From Hibiscus mutabilis (taxonomy: Eukaryota > Streptophyta > Magnoliopsida > Malvales > Malvaceae), in the NCBI GenBank assembly GCA_019671005.1, contig CM033745.1, positions 37,121,834 through 37,185,833 of the forward strand: 64,000 bases of DNA, read 5' to 3'. The position numbers and the translations under genes are program-made. The notes under the pieces are model-generated. The model was not told where the DNA came from. It made no database searches and worked only from the letters and a program-made list of their open reading frames with translations. Below are positions 43,297-54,989 of the stretch, piece after piece. Each line of letters opens with the position of its first letter. The stretch's first letter is position 1.

Positions 43297-43337
43297 ATTT
43301 CGCGAACAGTCTGATCGAAGGCCTTCATGAAATCCAT
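43297..43337 (-). pseudogene. Epsin exon 1
   Basis: ATG at 43337 begins MDFMKAFDQTVRE and is followed by a GTAAGC donor. The start matches the conserved N-terminus of plant EPSIN1-type proteins, in ENTH helix 0/1, which inserts into the membrane. The exon is intact, 41 nt, phase 2 at its end. Confidence 0.9.
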
Positions 43338-44744
43338 TGCAGATCTAACCTTTTAAGAAAATAATAGTAAAAACAATGGTGGAAGAAAATGTAAGATCGA
43401 CTCAACAAGACGACGCAGATCTGGTAGATTTATTCAGCTGTTAGTTCGAGACTTCTGGTGTCATGAAATAACAAACAACAACGGCATCCCTTCAATAACT
43501 TAGAACTTTGTTTTCCCTAAATCACCTTTGCATTGTTCGGTATGATAGGAAATTCAAATCATCAGTCGCTTAACAAATCATATAAAAACTGAAATCAGTA
43601 CTCGACGCTCATTTTTAAAATGTAATATAAAATCTCCACTGAGTTCTAAACAAATACTATAACCCAAAAGATATCCGCTTCCCTTTAGCCTGGATCTCGT
43701 CAATTGAAAAGAGCCCAAAAGATACCCCACCTTCATTTGTGGCCCAAATTAACAATCCAAATCCTCATCCATTTCTTTCCACTTTAATTTTTCTATTTTG
43801 AAGATCTATACCTTGGTTATTTCATTTAAAGCTTTCTCGGTGAATCTTTCAATATGCAGACATTAATTTTGATGAAATTAAATGTGAGAGATGAGAAGAG
43901 TTGGTGGAATTTGAAAGGCAGAATCAAAGGGCAGAAGTCATAACTATAATATTCCACTTTATTTTAGGCTAAGCTTGAACTAAATTTTTTCGATGAAAGC
44001 GAAAAATATTACAATGCGTCTTATTAGAAAAATTTAAACCTAATAGGAGGAAAAATAGTACATATAACAATAATTATAAAATGTCATACGAGATAAACTC
44101 GACAAATAAACTTACATTGAACGAAACTAACACTCTAAACTGTCAGGTACCAAGACCCATGTTAAAATCATCTTGTAACCATTGCGAGAACCCAGATGGG
44201 GGAGTAGCAAACCGTAGAACCTTGCAAGCTATCGGTAGGTGTGAGCTATTTAAAGTGGCGATGGAATCAATACTGAACTAAATTTTAACCATCTAAAAAT
44301 CATTTTACTATTTAAAGTGGTGATGGAATCCATATTGAACTGTAAGAGGACAAATTTAAAAAATAATTAAACTATAAAATTAAGAGAGTCGATGTTTAAT
44401 TTCACTAATTTTAAAATTAAAAGATTTAAAAAGTAGCTAAACTAGAAAAATAAAGAGTGAGGACTTAATTTCATTAATTTTAATTGACATGATCCTAAAA
44501 AATAATAAATCATGTAATTTTGGGAGGGACATAGACTTAATTCTAATAAGTTCAAGACTATTAGTGGCCTCAAATGTAACTTTTTGACAAATCTTAATTC
44601 TACCTAGAGGGAAGGGGAAAAGAACTCTAGATGAAGGAATGGGTGCTTCTGGTGGTTCTAGGACCCATGACATAATGGAATATGAGAAAACAAAGATGAT
44701 CAACTTGACCAACCGGCCAAATATGCTTGCTCGGCTTAAAATGT
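43338..44744. other. Upstream flank of the epsin gene
   Basis: No gene is seen. The first 500 bp upstream of the epsin start should hold its 5' UTR and promoter. I see no clear TATA box in the expected place. At 44215-44345 the phrase TATTTAAAGTGGTGATGGAATC-type occurs twice, about 70 bp apart. The stretch 44300-44480 is AT-rich with repeated AAATTTAAAAA and TAATTTCA words and may be old transposon debris. The short frame at 44081-44281 has no recognisable character. Confidence 0.4.
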
Positions 44745-45733
44745 TGTAACAAAGGGTTTTTTTGAAACATATTGAAAATGGGAGATGAAAAGTGGGGATG
44801 GAGTCGCCACTGACCACTTTGGTAGGCCAGACATTATAAAAATTAACTAGAGATTCTAAACACTTGGGATCGGGAGTCGGTTACGAGTGGGGAAAGATTA
44901 GCACTCCCACAACGCCAAAAATTGGTACTGCATTGATTTAGTGTTATTTTTGCAAGAAAACCAAAATTCGAATTTAATTTGAATTTTAATCCTGAAAAGC
45001 GGTCTAAGGAGAATATTTCTTTATTTACGACAACCGAGAAAGATGACATCTGAATAAGTCAGGACATCACTTATTAATTGGTTCCCGAAATAAATTGAAA
45101 AATATTCCTTAATATTAAACCGAATTTAATATTCTAAAAATACATAAAAAAGATATTAAGAAAAAAGTATATATAATAACACAATATAATGTACATATAT
45201 AACGTAATAATAAGGTAATACTAAGGAGTTGTAAGTAATAATAATAATTAATGGAAGTAATATGGTAATACAGTTAATAGTAATAATTTAATAGTAATAC
45301 ATACAAAGCATATAATATGTAAATAGGAAAACTAAACAAATATTTATATAATAATAATAACAGTATAGTAGCATAATTATGTAACGGTGGTATAATGATA
45401 ATAATATAATAATGTGATAAATAAAACATAAAATAATGGCCAGAATGTAAAGAAACACAAATTAAAGGACAAAATATAAAAGATACAGAAAAAGAAGGAC
45501 CGAGAGCATAATTTGTCCATCTTTAAAAATGCACGGATCCTGCCTTCCCGGGTCGGGTCGAGGCGTGGGTTACAGACCCCAAAATGGCGTCGCTTTATGG
45601 GCTCCTTAAATGCTCATTTGTTTCCAAAAAAAATTATTTTGTGATGATAATTTAAAAAAAAACATCAGAACTCTCTCCCTCGTCTTTCTGCCATCTGCCT
45701 CAGCCGGTTCGTGCTTCGGCCGCCATGGGCCGC
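44745..45733 (-). repeat. Outer element 3' LTR, 3' portion
   Basis: On the plus strand it begins TGTAACAAAGGGTTTTTTTG, matching 63634 onward for at least 360 bp. It contains the conserved module (GGAGTCGCCA at 44800-44809). It is cut by the inner LTR at 45734. The rest of the LTR continues at 59046. Confidence 0.85.
44795..44940 (-). promoter_or_regulatory. Conserved LTR module (outer element, 3' LTR)
   Basis: GGAGTCGCCA at 44800-44809, AACTAGAGATTC at 44845-44856 (one transition from the tRNA-Arg 12-mer), then GTTACGAGTGGGGAAAGATT. Same order as in the other Ogre-type LTRs. Confidence 0.6.
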
Positions 45734-45887
45734 TGTCGCGACCATTTTTAAAACCGAGGTGTGAAAAATAGCCTGACGATTGATTCTTTTGGAAAATTAA
45801 GGTTCTTTGCCCATTTCGATTTATTTAATATTGAAATTAGAGTTTTTTGTATTAAATCGAATTTTCCTTTATTTATTCTTGAAAATC

Positions 45888-46030
45888 AATTTGGAGTCAC
45901 CACCAGTCACTTTGGTAGACCGGACACCATAAAAACAACCAGAGATTCATTCCTTTAAAATTAGGGTTCAGGAGTCGATTACGTGTGGGGAAGGATTAGC
46001 ACCCCCACAAAACGCCCGTTATCGGTACCT
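45888..46030 (-). promoter_or_regulatory. Conserved LTR module (inner element, 3' LTR)
   Basis: GGAGTCACCA (45893-45902, one transition from the primer-site decamer), AACCAGAGATTC exact at 45937-45948, AGGGTTCAGGAGTCG, and GTGTGGGGAAGGATTAGCAC. Confidence 0.62.
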
Positions 46031-46945
46031 TATTAATTCTACGTGGCATTTTGGCATTTCGAACATTAATTTGAATTTAATTTAATCCCTTATTGCTAAA
46101 TGAATTTTCATTCCAAATGAAACTATCCCTTTGTAAGGAAATACATCCTTAAACGAATTTGAATTTTGAAACATCCAATTACTTTAGGATACTTCAATTC
46201 ATATTCAAAAATGTATCTCAACACAAAAGGTTTTAAATGCATGTCCAATTATTTCCTTGTCAATTTTAAGTTCAAACCTAATTATGGCTCAAATTGATTG
46301 AATTAATTAAAGAGTCTATAAATATTATCAAATTTAGGGGTTTATGTGATAACACCTAAATAATTAGGCACGATCCATATTAAGCCCTAAATTAATAATA
46401 TTCCTAATTATTTAATGATTATAACTATTTAAACCTAACCATAATTTAATTTTAATTTAATTAACTAGGTGATCACATTTTCTAAGTTCAAATGAAATAT
46501 TAAATGTTCTACTAAAATGTCCCCTTTGATTAGCATCTCGTTACAATGAGACACTAATCAACTTAGAACATTAAAGTTTCCATTTAATTATCATTTATTC
46601 TCTAAAATTATCTCCCTGTTTTAATTATTTAAATTTAATTAAAGAACCTAAATTCTAAAGGCTCTAATAATTATATTAAAGGCTAAATGATTTAATTACC
46701 TATTAAATATAGTATATGTTTATTTTAAAATATGCATAATACAAATAACAATTTAATTAAATAATTAAAATAAATTAAGCAATTGAAATTAAGGGCTAAA
46801 TTGAATTAAATTCGGACTTGAAGTGCCAAATTACAATAAAAAAGTGACCAAATTGGAATAAATTAAAAATGAAGAGCCAAAATACAATAATGGGAGAAGA
46901 AGGCCCAGGTCTTGATCCGAATTCGGGTCTATACGAGGGTTAGGG

Positions 46946-46953
46946 TATATAAA
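46946..46953 (+). promoter_or_regulatory. Antisense TATA-like box in inner LTR (left)
   Basis: GGGTATATAAAC on the plus strand, opposite to the element, followed by 70 bp of CT-rich sequence as in many plant core promoters. The same arrangement is at 57714-57721 in the other LTR. Confidence 0.4.
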
Positions 46954-47880
46954 CTCTAACCTGTTCGAATTTGACCCCTTTATCATTTTATTTCTTTTTC
47001 CTTTTCTCTTAAACCCCAACTCTCTCTCTCTCTTCTCTCTTCACAAACCCATCCCAAAAAACAGATCCAAACGGATCAAAAACAGCATATTTTGCTTGGT
47101 GTTCTTCATGAGTTCATACAAAGCCATATGAACTCATAGAACTCCGGCGACAACCCGTCGCGTACGCCGCCCCTCGATCCACTACCATAGTACTCCGATG
47201 GCTTTTAGCCGTTTGCCGGCCATCGGTCCAAACTTCGACAACTGTCTACCCTCCGGCCGCCAGCTAAAACCCTAAAATTTCCCTATTTTTCTAATTTTGA
47301 ACCTAAAATCAGCTAAAAACTACCCGATTCGATAGAACCACCCTTTCTTCTCCGACCTAGGACTAGATCTACCCATTCCCGGCCTTTTCAACTCCGACAA
47401 CCCTTAAATAACTTCGGCCATCGATAAAATTTCTGATTTCCTTTTACTTACTATTTTCTCATTCTGATCTAACCTATTTTATATTTATTTTGCTGGTAAT
47501 CGAAAAAGCTAAGGAAGGATATACCTTCCGGTTTTACTTGCGGTGTCTCAGCGACGATTGACCGGTGGTAGTTTAAATCTCGGCGTTTGTTCGAATCTCT
47601 GAAGTCTGTTCGACTTCCCAGCGTTGCTTCTCTTCTCAGGCGGTTTAGCTTCTTCCCGATGAAGCCTTGAATACTGATGATGGTTCGGCTCTCTACTGTG
47701 GCCTTTCGACTTCGACGAACGGTGGCAATTCGGATTCCTAGCAGCTCCAAATCCGATGACCGATCGGATTCCAAGGTAGTACTTTCTCTCTCCTCTCCTC
47801 TTTTATTTTATTTATTACTTATTATTATTTTAATAGTATATAATTATGATGGTCATTAATTATTCAACTTTCTCTCTCTC

Positions 47881-47892
47881 CTTATTTATAGG
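47881..47892 (-). promoter_or_regulatory. Sense TATA-like box in inner LTR (left)
   Basis: The minus strand reads CCTATAAATAAG, conserved at 58671-58683 in the other LTR. It lies 0.3 kb from the LTR start in element sense and is a candidate core promoter. Confidence 0.45.
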
Positions 47893-48208
47893 TGGTCAGC
47901 AATGACGTTAGCAAAGAGGCTCGATCCATGTGATGGTTGAACAGACCAATGACCAACTGCCACGTGTCCATTTGGGCACAAGTTTGGGTGTAAAATGAGA
48001 AAGAATGGATTTTAATTTGGGATTTTGGGTATTTGGCATATAAAAGTGGACTTGTAGTATGTAATGGGTATTTATATTGTACTAATGGACTCTATGAACA
48101 TTTGTTTATGTAATGGATTACTATTTATTTATTATTATTATTTTTGGCTTTATTTATAGAAATATATACCTATATACATGGGTACCCGGACAAAATACGG
48201 GTATTACA

Positions 48209-48409
48209 GCTGCCCCTCTTTGCTCATTGATGTGGAACAGGAATAGGGAAAAGACTGAAAAGACACGAATTTTGTCCAAACTTGTCAACTGTTGCTTTGA
48301 GCTACAAGGTCTTATTCTCAAGAACTTTCTTTCCTTCTTTCCCTCTAGAAGCTTGAACAAGTTCTTCTCATTTGAAACCTCACAATTCTCCTGTCAAGGG
48401 TAACCATAG
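48209..48409 (-). other. Inner element polypurine tract and adjoining 3' region
   Basis: Next to the LTR the minus strand reads AAAGAGGGGCAGC, a polypurine tract. It matches the outer element at 59983-60000 (AAAGAAGGGCAAC). Confidence 0.65.
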
Positions 48410-48800
48410 GGTCTGAACTAGCTCCCCTTATTAAGAATTCTATCTTCGCTGGGCGAACTCTTCTCATTAGGAATTCTTTCTTCGCTGGGCGAACTCTTCA
48501 CATTAGGAGTTCTTTCTTTGCTGGGGATGAACTCTTCACATTAGGAGTTCTTTCTTCGCTGGGCGAACTCTTCTCATTAGGAATTCTTTCTTTATTTTGC
48601 GAGCTTTTCCTATTAGGAACTTTGTACTCTTTGCTGACAAACTTTTCTTATTATGAGCTCTATCTTTGTTGCGTGAACTCTTCCTATTAGGAACTCTTCT
48701 TTCTTTGCTGAACGAACTCTTCACATCAAGTGCACTATCCTTGCTAGGCGAGCTCTTCACATTAGGAGCTCTGTGGTGAACTCTTCTAATTCTTCTTGAA
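48410..48800. repeat. 36-bp tandem repeat in inner element 3' region
   Basis: About ten copies of CTTCGCTGGGCGAACTCTTC plus CATTAGGAATTCTTT, the first ones nearly exact, later ones drifting (to about 48800). The period is a multiple of three, so frames pass through it without meaning. Confidence 0.85.
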
Positions 48801-48984
48801 ATATTGATCCACATCTCTACAAAGGCGTTGAACAAATGAGCTCTTCTTATTATGAACCCTTTGTTCTTCTTAAGAATGTTAATATGACCTGCAAAAGTTG
48901 AAACTATCATTAATGTTTTAGTATTAATCATAAGGGAAAATATATGAATAAAAATTTGAAAACTCCTACAACAAGCGACGTTGG

Positions 48985-49465
48985 AACTTTTTGCCTCATT
49001 TGAATCTTGAACAAGCTCTTCTTATTATGAACTTGACAATCTATCTACATAAGCTATTTGTCAAGTCTGAACCGGTTCTTCTTATTATGAACATCATTTA
49101 TTCTTCTTGGAAGTGTTGGACCATCTCTAAACAACCAAAGCTTGAAGTTGTTCTTCTGATTACGAAATTGTCTAATCTTCTACTAAACCATAGAGTCCGA
49201 ATTTGTTTTTCTCATTATGAAATTTTTCATCTTCTGAAGTCTGGTATTGCTCCTTGGAATTCTTCATTTTTTGAGGTTTGAAGTTGTTCTTATTATGAAA
49301 TTCTGCATTCCTCTGCAAAACCATAGAGTCTGAAGTTATTCTTCTCATTATGAAATTCTTTATCTTCTAAGGTTTGAAATTGATTTTTGAAATCCTTCAT
49401 TTTTTCTGGGGCTTGAAGTTGTTCTTCTTATTATGAAATTCCTCATTCCTCACTCTTTTGCTGGT
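48985..49465. repeat. Degenerate second repeat field in inner element
   Basis: Variants of TTCTTCTTATTATGAA with GTTTGAAGTTG or GTCTGAAGTTG recur every 40-70 bp. It looks like a decayed array related to the CTTCTCATTAGGA unit of the first array. Confidence 0.6.
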
Positions 49466-49479
49466 CCATCTCTATAAAG

Positions 49480-49745
49480 AAATATTTGTTGAAATTTGTC
49501 TCTATAAACGAAGAGTTTAAAGAAATATGCCTCTATAAACGGAATATCTTGAGATTCGTCTCTGTAAACGGAATGTTTGAAGAAATCTGTTTCTGTAAAT
49601 GGAATAACTTGATAACCATGAAATGTTTAAAGAAATCCTTCTCTGCGAACGAAATATCTTGAGATCCGCCTCTGTAAACAGAATATTTTGAGATCCGTCT
49701 CTGTAAACGGAATGTTTGAAGAAATCTGTCTCTACAAACGGGTTA
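49480..49745. repeat. 29-31-bp tandem repeat in inner element
   Basis: About eight copies of CTCTGTAAACGGAATGTTTG-AAGAAATCTGT or its variant ending ATCTTGAGATCCGT. Distinct from the 36-bp unit. Confidence 0.8.
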
Positions 49746-51660
49746 TAATCTTTGCTGGATCTTCTTCTTTAATCTTTTCTGGATCTACTTCTTCAACCTC
49801 AAAGTTGTAGATTGAAATCTTGCTTGTTCTTTGCTAATTCTTGTAAATTCCACTTGGATGAGCTCTGATCTTCTTTGCTTCTCCGTTAAGTTTTTTGCTT
49901 CTATTGCAATGGTACCTCATCTCTTACAATTGTTATCAAATCTTGCTTTGCTTGATCTTCTTGAGCTTGGTCTGAAACTCCTATTATCTTTATGCCCCAG
50001 CAAAATTTACCCTAAAATCTTGTTGAGCTCTTATCCTTCTTGAGCAAATATTGATTTCTTCAATAATCAAATTCTTTTTCTGGCTGTGCATTCTTTCTTT
50101 TCTATTTTGATCAGCAATCTTATGCACAATGATGCCCCACTAACCTCCTCGTTTCTTGCTTTGACACGTAAAAGTTGCCCATCTTTCATCATCTAGGGTG
50201 AGCAAATGCCTCAGGTCCCTAAACTTTCCTCAAATCCTTGAACTTTTATAAAGTCCATTCTTTGATTCCAAAGAACAACCAAAACTCTTTGGTAGAAGCT
50301 TGCTTTAAGTTCTGGATTATACGCTTGCTTGTCCCTCTTTTTGCTTGGAACACATGTGACTGGGTCTATTCCTCCAAATCTGAAGTTATAAGTTGCGTTC
50401 GTTTCTTGTTGACTCTGCTAATTCCTGCTAAAATATACAAAAACTCTAAATGTATGAGTTAGCATGCTCCAATCTTATGGATGCCTAACTATGTATGATG
50501 CATGAATAATGTCAATTGAGGACCACTTGGGTAAGCTTTCATCTTTAGGGAAAGTCAAAATTTCTTTGCTCTATTTTTCAAAAACTCATTTCGCTGCCCA
50601 AAGTAACTCATCTCACACTCAGGTTCAATCTTCGGGATCTCTGCATCTTTTGCTCTAAAGCGCCTTTTCAGGTTTTCACTCTAGATTGCTTTTCTCAAAG
50701 CGCCCTTTTGGGTTTTCACTTTGGTTTTTCTTTTCTCTTTTTCTTAAGGCATCCTTTCAGGTTTTCACCTCGGTTTTTCTTTTTTCTTTTTATTCTCTTC
50801 TTTTCTTTTTTTCCTTTTTCTTTTTCCTTTTTTTGAGTGTCTTTGCAAGTTTTCACTTTATTTCTTTTTTTTCTTCTATCTTTGCAATTATGTTTTTCCT
50901 TTGTTCCAGATAAGACAAGTTTTAATTCTGATGGAAGTCATATCTGTTTTTCACAAATTCATTACATAAACTCGCATTTAACATTGGAGAAACTCAAGTG
51001 CTAATGATAATTCCTTTCTTGTAAAGCCATTCTTGCTACGTCTTCATTCAACTTCTGTAACAAAATTTATTTTATGGTTCCAAAAAGGATCATCATTTCT
51101 ATTGTTCCAACTTGTGGATTCTATTTATCGAAATAAAACATCTTATTTTTTAGTGTTCTTTGCAGCACTACCCAGTCTTAAATTCCATTGTCATCTTTGC
51201 TCACATTCACAAAGCTTTCTTGCATCGCCTTAAAAGTAATAATCTTCAGAAGTAGTGATCTTTGCTTTTGATTATGATGAACCTTTAATATATCGATCTT
51301 GCTGCAGCTTTTGCCCCAAAAATATGACTCATGTTCTCCCTTCGCCCCAGGGTTATCTGTGTCACTTTCTTGCAGCTTCGTTTAAATATTCATGATACTC
51401 AAAATTGTTTCTCTTCCTCGACATACTTTTCATCATTAACCAAGTGCCGAGGCCACCTCTTGTTCTGCCTGTACTTAAAGGGTTAGTACATTATAATAAT
51501 ACCCACGAAATCCTTTGCTTTTCTTATATCTAATCGATTTATCTACAAGGTGCTCGTTGAAACGATAAGTGAAAGGCTAAGATATTATTTAATAAATTTG
51601 ATAAAATGGAACAATTTGATAAGTCATGGCAAACATGAAGAAACAAAACCAAAATTAAAC
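49746..51660 (-). other. Inner element 3' untranslated region, Ogre-1-like blocks
   Basis: No gene is seen. It is strongly pyrimidine-rich on the plus strand (50640-50910, TTTTCTTTTT runs and GGGTTTTCACTTT phrases, as at 720-900 in Ogre-1). The blocks 50455-50530 and 51480-51650 match Ogre-1 at 555-640 and 1045-1215. Frames such as 50686-50913 are low-complexity Phe/Ser readings of the pyrimidine tract. Confidence 0.55.
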
Positions 51661-53140
51661 CCTTAAATACCCGATGCAATAGAGCCCTTGAACCAAACTG
51701 GCAGAGATCAACTCAAATGTGACCCATTCCAAATTAGCAGGCTTCTGAGAGAAACATTTCCCATATGCCTAATTCTATCCCATTTAAGTGGCTCTCTTTA
51801 CCTCACTAACTCACCAACTCAATCCTTCCCTCTTTTCTGATCTCAATCAGGCATTAGAAGTCTGAAAATCCTTGAAGAAAGGTTAACCCTATTAGGCGGG
51901 ATGTATTCTGAAGACAAACTTCCCTTACTCCGATACTCGTATATGATCAAAATGGTCTTTTGAGGCTTGTAATGGGGCTATGGCTCATGGCTACGAAAGA
52001 AAGGATATATAGGCTCAAAATAATGTTTAAGGGTGATAAAACTAAGGATCATTTCTTCCAAGCAAAATTTAATTCCTGCATTCTTTGATCTAATCATGCT
52101 TTGGTGAAACTCTTTCTTTTCTCATTTTTTGATCGCTCTAGACTGCCCACTTCTGGGTTTTCACCCTAAAGTTCACTTCCCTTCCTCGAGTATAAAGATG
52201 ATCAATCCTCTTTGACTCCTTCAGATAAAGATTCATTGGAATAGAAGATCTCACATATGTCTAATTCTTTCCTTGCACTTTTTCGACTTAGTGCTTTCTC
52301 TTTCAATTATTTCAACTTTCATGTCAACAATTTTCAACTCGATTTAGTTGACTTTTTGAACACAAACTTTCCACTTTTTCCTTTTTTCTTTTCTTTTCTT
52401 TTCCTTTTCTCTTTCTAGACTTGATTTCGAATATTCGTCTTCATTCAATTTGCCATTCTTGCTCTTGTACTCAAAACATCTACTTTTTGTTTCTTGCCCC
52501 AAATTCATAAGGCATCACTATCATAGCATGATCGAAACCAAACATATTTCACTTGTAAAACAAATTCGCATCCTCTTTGCCCCTAGTATGATAGTGATCC
52601 TTAGTTTGGGTTGAATCGAAAGAAAATTATCAGACTCAAAAGGGGACAACAAATGATATTTTCTTATTTTCTTTCTTTGTGAAGGGAAATGAAGGAATGC
52701 CAAATTTCCCCCATATACGGATATCTTCGAAGAAAAGCAGTCTTCAGGTGGTAGATGTTTTGCGTTATCACTTCATTCAAGGACCTTAGTCAACAATGCC
52801 TGAGAAGAAAATTGACTCACAGTTTGTATTTGGGATCTTCCCATAATTCCTGAACACTCGTTAATTTCTTCTCGCTGGCCTAAATAACTTAGAAGAGAGT
52901 CACATTTTAGAATTAATTTTTGAGTTTGATTCTTGGTCACTCTCGCATCGAATATTCAAGGACCTGATAAAATAATTATGAAGATATACACATATATGCA
53001 TGGGAGAACAAAAACTAACCCATGATAAAGAATAAATGAAATATTAAAAGAATCAACAAATGCAAAATTGTTTGCCATTTGAGAAAAACTATGTAGAAAA
53101 CAAGTATCTAATGTAAATAAATCGAACAACCTCCCTTACA
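51661..53140. other. Inner element unassigned stretch where pol would be
   Basis: I see no RT, RNase H or integrase motif on either strand. It has T/C-rich low complexity at 52090-52450. By alignment of its two sides with Ogre-1 (3' region on the left, gag on the right), this is where about 5 kb of pol is missing. Confidence 0.5.
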
Positions 53141-53299
53141 AAGGATCCTCAATGCTCGCGGGCAAAAGTAATTGGGATGATTTAGGATATTATTCTGTAA
53201 CGGCCCTAAAACCGCAGACATATCTCCTATGGTATAACTGTCAATCTTTACTTAAGGAAAACTCGAGTGAATTTCAGCCTCAACAATTCTTCAATTTTC

Positions 53300-54954
53300 C
53301 TCTACCAGTACAAGGACATGCCCCTTCTTGCTCATATTCTGACATTCCCATTGAGTCTTGCATTAAGATTAGCCCGTCTATGAGTCTTTTTTTCAACCAA
53401 TTGCTTACTCTTTTTCATAGAATGTTCGATCATTTGCATGTGGAAGTTAACAACTTCTTCTGGTCGATGTCTAGATGAACTCTGTTTTTCGGTATGTTGG
53501 TTGGAAGCATTGAAGCTTTTGATGGGCATCTCTGTTCGAGTTTTTTTCATTGTTGACTATTGGTTCTCAATTATTTTCACCTTGATCTTTCTCTTTTTCT
53601 TGACACCTTTCATCACTCGACTCTCAAGCATTCCAATTGTATTGGCTCCAATCGGATGAATACCTCTTGAATTACAAATCTCAATGGAATGGCCATCAGT
53701 GCTGACCTCCAAAACCCCCTGGTTTAGAAAGTTTTGAACTTGCTACTTGAAAGTATAGCAATCTTCAATATCATGATCATGGACTCCATTATGATATTCA
53801 CAATGATTCTCGGTGTTGTAAGAACTTGGATGATGAGGCTTTGAAAATTTGACATGACGTGGCGAAGCTTCACGCAACTTGAAGTACAACTCATGATAAG
53901 ATACGTGAATGAGATCCAATTTAGTCTTTGATTTTCCACTGACAAGAGTACCTTGAGCATCTAACTTCGAGGTATTCTTTAGTGAGGGAAACTTTGAGGA
54001 AGTAGGTGTCCAAACATTACTCGGATTCTGGTAAACCCCAAACTATAGCGGATTACCCCTAAAAGCCTATTGTAAATTCTGCCCATTTCTTTTATCTCGA
54101 TTCTTCTAGCAAATGCTGGTCTTTTGTAGAATCGGAGTTCTCCATTCTCAAAACATAAATGTCCATTCCTGATGAGGCCGCTGACTATGTGTTCCAGAAA
54201 CATACAATCTTCTATAGAGTGACTAAAGTCTCCATAATAATAGCGGCAAGCATTTCTTATGCCATAGAAAGACTTATAAAACTTCGGTGGAACCGTCATT
54301 AACAAATGGTTTTATACAAGGTATGGCAATAGATCTGAATATGGTATTGGGATAGGAATAATCGTCTCTTTTTTCTTTCTAAACCATTCAACCTTCTTGT
54401 CTTCTATTTCTGTGCTTGTTGGCCCTCTTTTCTTTGACAGAGTTAATTCCATTGTAAGGAAAATTTTTGGCATCGACTGAATCCTTGGCCTTCTTTCCTT
54501 CGAAGAAACATTCTAGAAAAATATGTGGTTCTGTAACTTTGTTGGAATTATCTTATTCTTTATCAGCCTCACAACCCCTAGACAATACAAGTTTGGAGCA
54601 AACATCAAAATTCTAGCTTTTACTTGGACCTCCTGTATTTGTGTGCTTGATAACATCCAGTTTAGCTTTGTCAAATCTTGTTAGAGCATCGGGGCTAGGA
54701 ATATCATCTCTAAAATTTATTTCCAAATTCTTTGAATCATTGACCAATACTCTGACTGTGTTACTCTGAACCTTTTTCAAAATTAATCCTTCAAGTTGAA
54801 CCTTTGTGTGAGATGAGTCTTTATCTTGATCACCAATGTTAGTATTTCTATCTGGAACTTCCTCCTCCTCGACTTTCATGATTCCAAGCATTGTGGTAGC
54901 TCGAGTTACCACCTCATTCCAGGACTGATCAATCATTTGCTCCATGCTACCCAA
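53300..54954 (-). pseudogene. Inner element degraded Gag
   Basis: Minus-strand remnants follow the order of the Ogre-1 Gag C-terminus: CRYYYGDFSHSIEDCMFLEH (about 54190-54250), then a linker with LIHVSYHELYFKLREASPRH (compare YKELYSQLYKADLVRPYH in Ogre-1), then CEYHNGVHDHDIEDCYTFK (about 53745-53815) and a V-QNFLNQGVLEV stretch. Both knuckles have the Cx2Hx5Hx4C spacing, the first with Tyr for His. Upstream, 54613-54954 (start MGSMEQMIDQSWNEVVTRAT) is open but not recognised. Many stops and frameshifts occur, and the capsid domain is not recognisable. Confidence 0.7.
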
Positions 54955-54989
54955 ATGATCTTCAACAACTTCCTGAGATTACCTCACCC

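Larger units (their letters stand above)
25668..43337 (-). pseudogene. Epsin (ENTH-domain clathrin adaptor) pseudogene, split by three retrotransposons
   Basis: The minus-strand exons, found by splice sites and frame, encode an epsin like Arabidopsis EPSIN1: an N-terminal ENTH domain (exons 1-6), a Gly/Arg/Tyr-rich linker (exon 7), an acidic stretch with FDPRG (exon 8), repeated VDLF and DPF adaptor-binding motifs (exons 9-10) and a C-terminal region (QVKSGIWADSVSRGIIDLNI). Epsins of this type bind phosphoinositides, clathrin and adaptors at the trans-Golgi network and act in vacuolar cargo sorting. This copy cannot be functional. Stops lie in exons 3, 4 and 10, there are frameshifts, and Copia, a solo Ogre LTR and a chromovirus occupy coding exons. 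The last exon is cut off at 25668. Introns are retained, so it is a decayed gene and not a processed copy. Confidence 0.9.
45734..48208 (-). repeat. Inner element 3' LTR
   Basis: In element sense TGTAATACCCGTATTTTGTCC to GGTCGCGACA. It includes the conserved module at 45888-46030, a GC-richer part at 47100-47700 and TATA-like boxes on both strands. Frames within it are not protein-like. Confidence 0.88.

Noticed and set aside
47469..47859. Frames in the GC-richer part of the inner LTR
   Set aside because: No recognisable protein and not conserved in frame between the two LTRs.
48410..49745. Regular short repeats with spacers, resembling a CRISPR array
   Set aside because: Units run head to tail with no unique spacers of constant length, in a plant retrotransposon 3' region, and no cas genes are present.
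50686..50913. A 75-codon hydrophobic frame, a possible membrane peptide
   Set aside because: It is a Phe/Ser/Leu reading of a TTTTC-rich tract, matching the non-coding pyrimidine tract of Ogre-1.
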